DNA of 64,000 nt from Bacillus sp. FJAT-22090 (lineage in GTDB: Bacteria; Bacillota; Bacilli; Bacillales_A; Planococcaceae), in contig NZ_VEBK01000002.1 of the NCBI RefSeq assembly GCF_007676755.1, positions 186,001-250,000 of the forward strand, given 5' to 3'. Positions 8,172 through 15,500 of this stretch are shown here, in pieces. Below the pieces are notes generated by a model. The model had not been told where the DNA came from. It was given only the letters and a program-made list of their open reading frames with translations, and did no database searches. Position 1 is the stretch's first letter. Each line of letters begins with the position of its first letter. Position numbers and translations under genes: made by a program.

Positions 8172-8342
8172 GTGATATTAAACTTCACTCTAAAAATTAC
8201 TCTGCTGTTCATGTTCATACTTCTATTTTTCACAACTATTTTCTTAATCATAATAAAACCTCAGCTCAAATACTTCAAATCTGTTATAGGAATTCTAACT
8301 TTTATCATGATAGTTTGCTTTTTACTTGCATACGTCGGCTGA
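8172..8342 (+). CDS. two-span membrane mini-protein, counter-oriented
   Basis: 56 aa from GTG 8172, AGGTGG 7 nt upstream. Two hydrophobic segments (residues about 9-28 and 37-55) flank a short basic loop (KPQLKYFK), a topology seen in small holin-like, toxin or superinfection-exclusion proteins. It lies on the plus strand inside the minus cluster in a 326-bp gap, like an independently acquired gene. No clear -35/-10 was found. Confidence 0.5.
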   Translation: MILNFTLKITLLFMFILLFFTTIFLIIIKPQLKYFKSVIGILTFIMIVCFLLAYVG

Positions 8343-8369
8343 TTTTTTGATCAATCAAAGCTTATTTCG

Positions 8370-8398
8370 CAGCTCTAATTTTAGTGTTCTGTTATATG
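8370..8398 (-). repeat. second dispersed repeat
   Basis: Overlaps the stop of the 8392-8748 gene; CAGCTCTAATTTTAG then CTGTTATATG. Confidence 0.55.
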
Positions 8399-8748
8399 TG
8401 TTTCAATAAGTAATCCTTAACACCGTCTAATCGAATATCTTTTACTGTACCTGTTTTTTCATCAAGCTCAACTGCCACATATACGGGTACTATGTAGCTG
8501 TTTTTTGTTGACTTGCCTCTATTGAACGCTAACTCATGCGACTTCGTTTGTATGGTTTTTAATGTGTCATCTATAACATCCTCTGAATCTACATCAGCAA
8601 GAAATGCAATGTCATTCGGATAAAGTGTCGTACCATTCACATCAATCCCCTGATTATCATTTAATGCCTTTGTAATATCATCCATCGTCTTATCACCATT
8701 TTGATAATAAACTCTACCACCGTTAGCTAATCCTATTTTAATTGTCAC
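8392..8748 (-). CDS. hypothetical protein
   Basis: 118 aa from GTG, perfect GGAGGA. Its leader contains TTTTGATTTCTGTTATATGA, a partial copy of the second dispersed repeat. Its 3' end overlaps a full copy (8370-8398). Well-folded alpha/beta pattern (GGRVYYQNGDKTMDDI; IVPVYVAVELDEKTGTV). Not recognised. Confidence 0.6.
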   Translation of the reverse strand: MTIKIGLANGGRVYYQNGDKTMDDITKALNDNQGIDVNGTTLYPNDIAFLADVDSEDVIDDTLKTIQTKSHELAFNRGKSTKNSYIVPVYVAVELDEKTGTVKDIRLDGVKDYLLKHI

Positions 8749-8811
8749 TTGAAATCCTCCGCTTCATTTTTTGATTTCTGTTATATGAAATTCAAAACAA
8801 AAGCACATGTT

Positions 8812-8836
8812 GTATTATAATAATTTACTAATGTTA
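8812..8836 (-). repeat. SPBRE copy
   Basis: TAACATTAGTAAATTATTATAA-type sequence in the gap upstream of 8748. Confidence 0.75.
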
Positions 8837-8909
8837 AATAAAAAATTAAAACATACATATGCTAAATATTCTACTGTGTATCATATCGACAGCACAATTC
8901 AATTTGGGA

Positions 8910-8996
8910 CTATGTATAGTCCTCCAGCCAGGCGACTTCCTTCTTTACTGTCCAATAATATACTCTATCTTTAATTGCTTCTCTATTCTTCTCCAT
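8910..8996 (-). CDS. 28-aa putative micropeptide
   Basis: MEKNREAIKDRVYYWTVKK then EVAWLEDYT, with a strong GGGGGA ribosome site. It sits in an otherwise empty 285-bp gap and is helical and amphipathic. Real translation is plausible but unproven. Confidence 0.4.
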   Translation of the reverse strand: MEKNREAIKDRVYYWTVKKEVAWLEDYT

Positions 8997-9033
8997 CTTA
9001 GTTTCCCCCGATTCTAGTTGAATAATAATAGTT

Positions 9034-9291
9034 TTATAGGTTCTCCTCATCATCTTTCTCAAACATTTCTTGAAACTCGTCAGGATCATTAAAGTATATG
9101 TCCTTCATCTGTTCGTGAGTGTCCTTGCAGCCCTCTTGATATGCTATTTGATACATATGACGAGAAAACATTAACTGTTCTTTTGTTATCAGGAGCTTAG
9201 AAGCACCTAGTTCGATCATTAGTTCATTCCATTTTTCCTGTGTTAGTAGCGTTAGATGCTCTTCAATTTTCCTTGCAATTTTAAGCTCCAT
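9034..9291 (-). CDS. helical acidic hypothetical protein
   Basis: 85 aa. CAGGAGGAAAT fixes the ATG at 9291 (MELKIARKI) rather than 9321. Predicted all-helical, ending in a very acidic tail (FNDPDEFQEMFEKDDEENL). Function unknown. Confidence 0.6.
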   Translation of the reverse strand: MELKIARKIEEHLTLLTQEKWNELMIELGASKLLITKEQLMFSRHMYQIAYQEGCKDTHEQMKDIYFNDPDEFQEMFEKDDEENL

Positions 9292-9633
9292 ATTTCCTCC
9301 TGTTGTGGTTAATTGTGACATTGGTATTACTATATATTATTTTCCATTACATTGCAAATAATATTATAGTTGATTCATAAAAGATTAATTGGACGGAAAG
9401 TAATCCCTCTATCCTTCAATTGAAACAATACAAAACACGTTTTGACTTCCCCAAGTCCAATCTATTTGAGAAAGCCAAGTGTTGTTCTAGCAGCTCTTAG
9501 CTATACATTGCAGCTAAAACCATAGCTCTAAATTTTCTGTGCTGTTATATAAGTTTCTTAATATTGTAAATTCATTCAATAACTTTCAATTTCCCTCTGA
9601 ATTTACAAAACTTTGTTTTTGTCTGACTATCTA
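9292..9633. other. gene-poor gap
   Basis: No supported ORF on either strand. It contains a weak SPBRE-like tract (9358-9380), a copy of the second repeat (9523-9550) and a short TTAGCT/AGCTAA hairpin near 9490-9520. The minus-strand reading TTTAGAGCTATG here resembles part of a type II crRNA repeat, but belongs to the dispersed repeat family. Confidence 0.5.
9523..9550 (-). repeat. second dispersed repeat
   Basis: TAGCTCTAAATTTTC then GCTGTTATAT in the 9292-9633 gap. Confidence 0.5.
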
Positions 9634-9819
9634 TTATTCTATTGATTCGATATTTGAAACATAGAAATCTTCCACCTCCAGACTTAGATCGTTATTTTTT
9701 GTTCCATGCAGTGTGACTGTTACATCATCAATTAGAATATTACTGTGAGTTTTTAAAAATTCTTCTGGCGTTTTTTCAACGGTAGCAATAATAACAATTT
9801 TTAAAATAGATTCCCCCAT
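9634..9819 (-). CDS. 61-aa protein under a LexA-type promoter, beside the lysogeny module
   Basis: MGESILKIVIIATVEKTPEE onward, AAAAGGGG ribosome site. Alternating hydrophobic strands (KIVIIATVE, ILIDDVTVTLHG, LSLEVEDFYV) suggest a compact beta-rich protein. It is transcribed from a near-consensus promoter (9864-9892) with a GAAC-N4-GTTC box just downstream of the -10. It ends the operon line after yopP/yopQ/yopR-like genes. SOS-controlled antirepressors often look like this, but that role is inference. Confidence 0.65.
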   Translation of the reverse strand: MGESILKIVIIATVEKTPEEFLKTHSNILIDDVTVTLHGTKNNDLSLEVEDFYVSNIESIE

Positions 9820-9836
9820 AACTGTACCCCTTTTCG

Positions 9837-9850
9837 AGAACGTCCGTTCG
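9837..9850 (-). promoter_or_regulatory. LexA/DinR box
   Basis: Minus strand CGAACGGACGTTCT, i.e. CGAAC-N4-GTTC with only the last base off the Bacillus CGAAC-N4-GTTCG consensus. It covers about +7 to +20 of the adjacent promoter, a position where bound LexA blocks transcription. Confidence 0.7.
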
Positions 9851-9863
9851 TATATTTATTCTA

Positions 9864-9892
9864 ATTTTAATATACATTCAACGAACTGTCAA
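9864..9892 (-). promoter_or_regulatory. strong sigma-A promoter of the 61-aa gene
   Basis: Minus strand TTGACA (9892-9887), 17-nt spacer, TAAAAT (9869-9864). It is the best -35 in the cluster. Confidence 0.75.
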
Positions 9893-10102
9893 ATTTTTAT
9901 AAGTAAATTTTAATACGATTTAATACATAATCTCTTTTTAGTGCTTCAATTTTTGAAATATTCATTATATTCTTTTAATAATACAACATTGAAGTCCGAA
10001 AAACAAGTTACGTATTTTAAAAATTTATTCTTGTGACTAGCCAACAACAATTTCCCCCTTAAGAAAAATTTGTTGACTGTGAAGTGTGTATAATTATGAG
10101 TT

Positions 10103-11113
10103 TTATTTTAATTTAATGTTATATGTTTCCTTAAAAAAATCATTATCTAATCTTTCTTTAATTACATGAGTGTTTCTAAAATATTCATCATTATATTTTG
10201 AGTAAGTTGTATCAAATCTGTCTGCTATCTCTTTTAATTGATCTAAGCCAAGTTCTCCATCTCTCATGAAAATTTCATTAGCCATATGCATAATTCCACT
10301 GTTAATTACTTCTTTAGGTCTAAGGTGCTTAGTTCCAAAGATCTCTTTGAACATCACAAATTTTCTATTTATGAAAAATAAATCTAATTGCTCATCTTTT
10401 TCTTTATGTTTTCCTCTAGATGATTTTTTGAAAATATATGAAGACTCTACAAGTGTTCCTCTTGATGATCTCACTGAATCGGATAAACCATTTTTATTAT
10501 AATATTCAGTTGCTGAGTTTGCTTTATCAAAGTAATGCGCTAGTTCTTCTGAAATCTCAATAGTACGTTGATTATCATTTTTATCTTTTAATGCTGCAAA
10601 GTATCTTCCATCTAGATTCTTAATATCATTTATTCTTAAATTTAGTAATTCTGAATATCCTTCACCAGAAATTCCTTCAAATAATGCCAGTAATATCGCT
10701 TTATCTGGATAGTTAATTAATTCATTGCACATATCTAATATCTGTTCTCTTGTAAAATAAGATTGTTTATACTCAGAAACAAAAGGCTTTACCCATTCTT
10801 TTTTATCAACAGTTTCTAAAGGGTTGATGTTTGTTTGTCTAAGTCCATTTTCAGTTGCCCAATCTATATAATGCTGAAATTTAAAAGTTTGATTATATGC
10901 GCTTGAAGGAGTTGAAGCTGATAAACCTTTCATTACTTCAGCCAATTCATTAATATTCATTTCATAAATATCTTTACCAAATATCTTCTCAGTTTTAGAT
11001 GCTTTTTTGAATGCATATTCTGTAATTTCTCTTGTAGTTTCATTTTGAATAGTTGCAAAGTAGCGCTCTTTTATGTCTGCGTTGTAGAATTTAGTTTTCA
11101 TTTCCATAATCAA
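10103..11113 (-). CDS. yopP: degenerate tyrosine-recombinase-like protein (YopP-like)
   Basis: 336 aa if started at the TTG 6 nt after GGGAGAG; an ATG lies two codons later and the frame stays open to 11137. An N-terminal SAM-like helical domain is followed by an integrase-type catalytic fold (ALFEGISGEGYSELLNLRI). The usual G-L-R catalytic Arg is replaced (G-E-G-Y), and a C-terminal HLRPK keeps the Arg but not a full H-x-x-R box; no clear Tyr nucleophile. It therefore probably binds DNA without recombining it. Position upstream of yopQ/yopR-like genes matches SPbeta order as I recall it. Confidence 0.7.
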   Translation of the reverse strand: MIMEMKTKFYNADIKERYFATIQNETTREITEYAFKKASKTEKIFGKDIYEMNINELAEVMKGLSASTPSSAYNQTFKFQHYIDWATENGLRQTNINPLETVDKKEWVKPFVSEYKQSYFTREQILDMCNELINYPDKAILLALFEGISGEGYSELLNLRINDIKNLDGRYFAALKDKNDNQRTIEISEELAHYFDKANSATEYYNKNGLSDSVRSSRGTLVESSYIFKKSSRGKHKEKDEQLDLFFINRKFVMFKEIFGTKHLRPKEVINSGIMHMANEIFMRDGELGLDQLKEIADRFDTTYSKYNDEYFRNTHVIKERLDNDFFKETYNIKLK

Positions 11114-11175
11114 TTTGATCTCTCCCATTGTCTGCATTATTTGTTTATCATATGTTTAAAATTATTTTATATACT

Positions 11176-12501
11176 TTATTTAGCACTTACCAACTTTCTA
11201 AAATATTGACCAATACGTCTTTCATCTATTCTATTTGAAATTTCACCTTTATTTTTGATTAAAGTTACATCTTCCCAAATTGGATTATCTCTATCAAAGT
11301 CTATATCTTCTATTATCAATTTTAATTCTGTTAGTTCTATGTTTTGTTCCTTCATAGCCGCAGCTAACCCAATATAACCAGCGAACATTTTATTATATGC
11401 CATTAATGATTTTGTATTTCTGTCTACTGAGAATTCTTCTGGGAAATTTCCAATTAAATATTCAAAGAACTTCTTTAGATAATCTGAAACTTCATATACA
11501 TCTAATTTAACTTTTATATTGAATTCTCTATTAATTGCATCGGCTAAAACAGTGTAGCTCACTAAATCTCCTGCTGTTATATTCAATCTTCCTTTTGCAG
11601 AAGTAACTCTTCCTTTCAGCTCTGAGTCAGACTTCAAAATTTTAACCACATCGTCAGCGTAGCGATTGCCAGCCAGTTCCACTGCTCTTGCTAATGGTAT
11701 TGGGGTAGCCTTAGATAGCTGAACCTGATAGTTTTGTGCTTCTTTAGTTGTGTAATTTGATACCATAACTACAAAATTGAAATCTAAATCTGGATTAATC
11801 TCATATGCTTGTTGACTTGCTAAACATCTATGAAAACCATCTAGAATATCCAAACGTGTTCCTTCTGTAATTGTAAGTATATTCTTCTTATTGTCATAGT
11901 CTAATTCTTCTCCCAAATCACTCGTTCTAGGTGCTGCATTAAATGCTAGCATAGTATTTTTTAATTCGCCTTTTAGAATTAAGTCTCGCATTTCTTTTAC
12001 GTTTTTCTTATTAATTGTTGGAGTCATAATAAAGTGATCGTGACGTTTAATTTGTTTGGCTTCACGTTGTATTTCAAAGTTATAATTTAAAAGTTGATTC
12101 TTCATTAATTCAGCTACTTCTTGATAACTCATAATTGTAGAAAAAACGTCTCTACCGATAGGATGTGACTTATCGTATTCTATAGGAAATGCCATTTCTT
12201 CTTCAGTGTTTTCAAAAATATAGTCATATTGCCTTGCTTCTTTCATTTCGGGAATTTCAAACCAGTTATCTGGATTGAAATCTTGAAGTCCTGTCTTAAC
12301 ATAGAACTGTTCTGTAAATAATGCTAATTCTCTCATATCATCTAACACATCTGGATTATTTAATACTTCCTCTACACGACCATCTGTAATCCGATAATTA
12401 GCTAACTCATCTTTAATTTCATCAACTGCTTTTCGATTATCAGATATATATTGAATCTTATCTTTAATTACTTCTAAAAGTTCAGCTTTGTTCTTTTTCA
12501 T
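11176..12501 (-). CDS. yopQ: ParB/DGQHR-domain protein (YopQ-like)
   Basis: 441 aa. Residues about 155-240 form a ParB/sulfiredoxin-like nucleotide-binding core, with the diagnostic D-G-F-H-R at 221-225 (compare DGQHR/GEHR). The first 150 residues and the C terminus are helical. Between two recombinase-fold proteins it fits the SPbeta yopP-yopQ-yopR order. Its biochemical activity is not known to me; a DNA-bound regulatory role is inferred. Confidence 0.7.
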   Translation of the reverse strand: MKKNKAELLEVIKDKIQYISDNRKAVDEIKDELANYRITDGRVEEVLNNPDVLDDMRELALFTEQFYVKTGLQDFNPDNWFEIPEMKEARQYDYIFENTEEEMAFPIEYDKSHPIGRDVFSTIMSYQEVAELMKNQLLNYNFEIQREAKQIKRHDHFIMTPTINKKNVKEMRDLILKGELKNTMLAFNAAPRTSDLGEELDYDNKKNILTITEGTRLDILDGFHRCLASQQAYEINPDLDFNFVVMVSNYTTKEAQNYQVQLSKATPIPLARAVELAGNRYADDVVKILKSDSELKGRVTSAKGRLNITAGDLVSYTVLADAINREFNIKVKLDVYEVSDYLKKFFEYLIGNFPEEFSVDRNTKSLMAYNKMFAGYIGLAAAMKEQNIELTELKLIIEDIDFDRDNPIWEDVTLIKNKGEISNRIDERRIGQYFRKLVSAK

Positions 12502-12676
12502 CTGTTACAGCAACCCCTTTAATATCACATTTTTTATAATATCAATAATATATTTTTGAATCAATTTCAATCTCTCTAAAATTAATTCTATCACTAACAA
12601 TCTCAAAAATCCAATCAATCTAACTATATTTCTCATTAATTGTAAAGCTTTTTTGTCGAATTTTGTCGAATATATA

Positions 12677-13690
12677 TCAAATATTATCTTTAAGTTTAAG
12701 ATTGAGTATAAATAATAGTTCCTTAGGCATAGTTTTTAGAGTTTCAATCAAAGTTTTGTAATTAACTTCCTTATATAAATCATGATTAAGATTTTTCTCA
12801 AGACTAAAATAGCCTGTCATTTTAGTCTCAATTTCCTGAAGATAAATTTGTGTAGTTTCAATTTTAGAATGTTTTCCTTTTGCTTGTGCATCTCTAATGT
12901 TTCCAGTCAATCTGAAGGTATTGTTTACAGAAGTCTTTTTGAATGAATGAAACACATAATTGCGATCTTCATGTTTCAATAGTTTTCTTAATCTAGTCAT
13001 CATATCTGTAATATTCTTCTTACTTAAAGTAAATAAATTCTTCTGATTCTCAATTCTTATTTCAGAAATCATTTCATTGTATAATTCTCTATCTATAACT
13101 TCTATATATTCTACATTTCCTTTTCCATATCCATTTACGTAAACTATATTTCCATCTGGCTTAAACTGAGACCACTTGAGATCGATTATCTCTGAAGCTC
13201 GTAATCCTAGTTCTATAGCCATCATTACTGCCCATTTCTTTTCGCTTTGTTTATGTTTTTCAAACTTCTCTATTGCTGATAAGTATTGCTCTACAACTTC
13301 CATTGGCATAACATCGTAACTTTCCATTTTATTCGGAAGAGATTTAATTAATTCAAAGAAGCTGATATCTATATTAATAATCTTTCTTGCTTTTAGGTGT
13401 TTATATAATGATCTAATGCAACTACTGTTCCTGTTTATTGTCCCATTTGCTAATGTTCCATATAACGAGTCTAAGAACGCTTTAAATGAATCGTAATCAA
13501 GCAGCTCTAGCTCCTCATCTAATATTGTATTTATTTTTTTATTAAATATTGCCTCTAAAAATTTATTTATATCTCCTCGATACGATGCAGTAGTATCCTC
13601 TGATCCTTTAGAGTACTCCACTAAGAAGTCCTCAATTGCTTTCCCCGCTTTAGTTTGAAATTGTGATACGTTTGATTGTAATGCAACCAT
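12677..13690 (-). CDS. mrpR: MrpR-like master repressor with tyrosine-recombinase fold (YopR-like)
   Basis: 337 aa. The N-terminal SAM-like domain (residues 15-100) and catalytic-type domain are complete: R164 in ELGLRASEI, K190, H248 with K251 where recombinases have Arg (HSFKK), H274 and Y283. As I recall, SPbeta YopR/MrpR has this fold, lacks recombination and represses lytic genes by binding SPBRE repeats. The many SPBRE copies here fit that. Its leader holds a second-repeat copy (13708-13734) and, further up, a 19-bp inverted repeat, possible autoregulation sites. Confidence 0.8.
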   Translation of the reverse strand: MVALQSNVSQFQTKAGKAIEDFLVEYSKGSEDTTASYRGDINKFLEAIFNKKINTILDEELELLDYDSFKAFLDSLYGTLANGTINRNSSCIRSLYKHLKARKIINIDISFFELIKSLPNKMESYDVMPMEVVEQYLSAIEKFEKHKQSEKKWAVMMAIELGLRASEIIDLKWSQFKPDGNIVYVNGYGKGNVEYIEVIDRELYNEMISEIRIENQKNLFTLSKKNITDMMTRLRKLLKHEDRNYVFHSFKKTSVNNTFRLTGNIRDAQAKGKHSKIETTQIYLQEIETKMTGYFSLEKNLNHDLYKEVNYKTLIETLKTMPKELLFILNLKLKDNI

Positions 13691-13707
13691 GAATAATCAA
13701 TTCCTTT

Positions 13708-13734
13708 CAGCTCTATTTTAAAGTTTCTGTTATG
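13708..13734 (-). repeat. second dispersed repeat
   Basis: In the leader of the mrpR-like gene (CAGCTCTATTTTAAAG then CTGTTATG). Confidence 0.5.
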
Positions 13735-13756
13735 TTTAATCTGTTAAGGATGTTTC

Positions 13757-13819
13757 GAACCTTGTGACAAGAATACAATAGTGTTATGCTGCTTTGCTTA
13801 TATTCTTGTCGCAAGGTTC
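13757..13819. repeat. 19-bp inverted repeat upstream of the mrpR-like gene
   Basis: Arms 13757-13775 (GAACCTTGTGACAAGAATA) and 13801-13819 pair at 19 of 19 positions with one G.U, around a 25-nt loop. A third half-copy follows (AAGGTTC-N6-GAACCTT, 13813-13832), making a second hairpin. The surrounding 13735-13978 gap has no gene. It could be an operator for a recombinase-fold dimer, a terminator-like RNA element or a small RNA. Confidence 0.7.
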
Positions 13820-13978
13820 AAAAGTGAACCTTCGCTTTTATAATTTATATTTATCAATTGGCTAGTGGATTTGTTGATACTTCTATTATATGCTATAGAA
13901 GTTATTTTATTCACCTACAATCATTTATTTTTATAGTTTATTTTTGTTACTCTAAATTTTGTGAACTGTTATGCAGTC

Positions 13979-14173
13979 TTAACATTCATTGTTTCTTTTC
14001 TTAATTGCTTGATACTTATTATTATCAACTTTAAAAGTTAATTCAAGCAACTTCGATTCAATCATCACATAACCACTTTCTTTTCCTTCTGGCTCTACAA
14101 ACACATAGACTGATTCACCACTACCTAGTCGCTTTAAATCGTTTTTCAGAATATATAGATACTGACTCAACAT
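13979..14173 (-). CDS. hypothetical protein translationally coupled to the Spx-like gene
   Basis: 64 aa. Its ATG overlaps the last codons of the upstream gene (ATGTTGA arrangement) and uses an AGGAGG inside that gene. Beta-rich middle (ESVYVFVEPEGKESGYVMI) and a basic C terminus. Coupling suggests a shared role with the Spx-like protein. Family unknown. Confidence 0.6.
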   Translation of the reverse strand: MLSQYLYILKNDLKRLGSGESVYVFVEPEGKESGYVMIESKLLELTFKVDNNKYQAIKKRNNEC

Positions 14174-14592
14174 ATAACCTCCTGCATATCAAATTGTTTC
14201 AGGATTTCCATAAAACTACTTCTGCGTTCAGCTTTACTTTTTAGCATGGCAACACTTTCTTCATGGAATCCAATTAGCGTATTATTCTTTGCAACTGCAA
14301 TAGGTGCTTTGATAAGTCTAGGATTTTCAATGACTAGCGCATGAAGTTCGGTAAGTGTTAATTCCTCAAAGTCAATTCCTTGTTGTATTAATTCAATGTA
14401 AGCATTTGATCTTAGAGAAAGTATATCCTCTACACCATTTTCTGTATATAATAGAATTTCAGACAATTGCTCCCATGTCAAAGACTCATGATCCATGTTT
14501 TGCTCCACATAAGGTATTTTATTCTCGATAAGGTGTTTCTTGAATTTTCTTGAAGATGTATTACTAGTTGCTGTGTATAGTTTTACAGTCAT
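14167..14592 (-). CDS. Spx/ArsC-family protein lacking the CxxC redox switch
   Basis: 141 aa, the full length of Spx. The thioredoxin-like ArsC fold aligns throughout: VKLYTATSNTSSRKFKKHL against the Spx VTLYTSPSCTSCRK start, then ENGVEDILSLRSNAY with the conserved Gly, then NPRLIKAPIAV. Both redox cysteines (SCTSC) are replaced (SNTSS), and the Arg before the cis-Pro is Ala. Host Spx binds the RNA polymerase alpha C-terminal domain; this protein could do so constitutively or act as a decoy. Two tandem SPBREs (14632-14687) lie just upstream of its AGAGGA ribosome site. Confidence 0.8.
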   Translation of the reverse strand: MTVKLYTATSNTSSRKFKKHLIENKIPYVEQNMDHESLTWEQLSEILLYTENGVEDILSLRSNAYIELIQQGIDFEELTLTELHALVIENPRLIKAPIAVAKNNTLIGFHEESVAMLKSKAERRSSFMEILKQFDMQEVIC

Positions 14593-14631
14593 TATTGCAT
14601 CCTCTTTTCTGTTTGTTATATTATATTCATT

Positions 14632-14655
14632 TTATCATAACTTATTTATGTTATC
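14632..14655 (-). repeat. SPBRE copy, proximal of a tandem pair
   Basis: ATAACATAAATAAGTTATGA on the minus strand, just upstream of the Spx-like gene. Confidence 0.8.
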
Positions 14656-14662
14656 AACTATT

Positions 14663-14687
14663 TATTGTAATAATTCACTAATGTTCA
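14663..14687 (-). repeat. SPBRE copy, distal of a tandem pair
   Basis: AACATTAGTGAATTATTACAA, 32 bp (three helical turns) from its partner. Confidence 0.75.
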
Positions 14688-14741
14688 TCCTCTATTATGT
14701 TTGGCGTGTGTTATGTAATGCCTTACCTTTATCTAATACTT

Positions 14742-14770
14742 ATTATACAACTGTATGAGATAAAAGTAAA
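14742..14770 (-). promoter_or_regulatory. sigma-A promoter upstream of the Spx-like operon
   Basis: Minus strand TTTACT (14770-14765), 17 nt, TATAAT (14747-14742), with an SPBRE 15 bp upstream and two more SPBREs downstream before the Spx-like start. Confidence 0.6.
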
Positions 14771-14785
14771 GCTATATTCATCATA

Positions 14786-14807
14786 TTTTTATAATTTATT
14801 TATGTTG
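14786..14807 (-). repeat. SPBRE copy
   Basis: AACATAAATAAATTATAAAA, between the 14811 gene end and the promoter at 14742-14770. Confidence 0.8.
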
Positions 14808-14810
14808 TTT

Positions 14811-15173
14811 CTAGTCACCTACTCTTTTCCAATTTCCATCTGAATTTTTGTTGTATTTTCCTGTTTCAAACGATCTTGTATTTAATACTATCTGTAATGC
14901 TGTTTCTGTCTCTCTATGAATTCCTTGGTACTTCTTATATAACTCTGTACTAAGTTCTTCATAATCTAATCTAAGTTGTCTCATTAATTCATCAGCATCA
15001 ATCTTCTTACCTTCTATCAGCTCATAGATGCTGCTTAAAATGTCTGTGCTTCCATATGGTTGTGCACCATCAATGGCAACAGAACCATATATGTTAGAAG
15101 TCTGATTCCATGTGATAAGCAAATTACTTAAAAGTGTTAAATGATCTTCTGTGAGTATAAATGTTTGATTCAT
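14811..15173 (-). CDS. hypothetical protein
   Basis: 120 aa with a perfect AAAGGAGGTG site. Helical, with Leu-rich N terminus (TEDHLTLLSNLLITW) and a basic, disordered end. It is the last gene before an SPBRE-promoter unit. Not recognised. Confidence 0.6.
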   Translation of the reverse strand: MNQTFILTEDHLTLLSNLLITWNQTSNIYGSVAIDGAQPYGSTDILSSIYELIEGKKIDADELMRQLRLDYEELSTELYKKYQGIHRETETALQIVLNTRSFETGKYNKNSDGNWKRVGD

Positions 15174-15229
15174 CTTTCCACCTCCTTTCTACATTTATAG
15201 CTTACTCATGTCACCCTAATTATATACAC

Positions 15230-15255
15230 TTTATTATAATAACTTATTTATGTTG
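15230..15255 (-). repeat. SPBRE copy
   Basis: AACATAAATAAGTTATTATA, a near-consensus copy upstream of the 15173 start. Confidence 0.8.
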
Positions 15256-15286
15256 ATTAAAAGTTATTTTTTGTTCGAGTAGTGTA

Positions 15287-15481
15287 TTATACTAATACTT
15301 TTACATCAGTAGAAGAAACAAGTAAGTCACGTTTCTTTTCCTCTAGTCCTTCAATAGTATTAAACCAATACAATCCTTCAGTTCCATGTTCAGAAACAAA
15401 GCCTTTTAATCTCATGTTCCCAAGTAAATATAATGCTTTTCTTTTATTCTGGTCACTTAACACAAATCTAAAATCATTCAT
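15287..15481 (-). CDS. small hypothetical protein
   Basis: 64 aa. TAGGAGGAA sets the ATG at 15481 (MNDFRFVLSDQNKRK); the longer frame to 15571 would overlap the upstream gene. Basic helix then beta strands. Not recognised. Confidence 0.55.
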   Translation of the reverse strand: MNDFRFVLSDQNKRKALYLLGNMRLKGFVSEHGTEGLYWFNTIEGLEEKKRDLLVSSTDVKVLV

Positions 15482-15500
15482 GAAATTCCTCCTAGTATTA

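Noticed and set aside
9490-9550. Minus-strand TTTAGAGCTATGGTTTTAG resembling a type II CRISPR repeat or anti-CRISPR RNA
   Set aside because: Only one copy, no spacer or array, and the match belongs to the CAGCTC dispersed repeat family seen elsewhere.
13690-14592. Arbitrium aimR/aimP pair near the repressor
   Set aside because: No TPR-type regulator of about 380 aa or export-peptide gene is present in this window; it may lie outside.
14540-14758. Plus-strand 72-codon ORF opposite the Spx-like gene
   Set aside because: Overlaps a clear gene and regulatory repeats on the other strand; no ribosome site.
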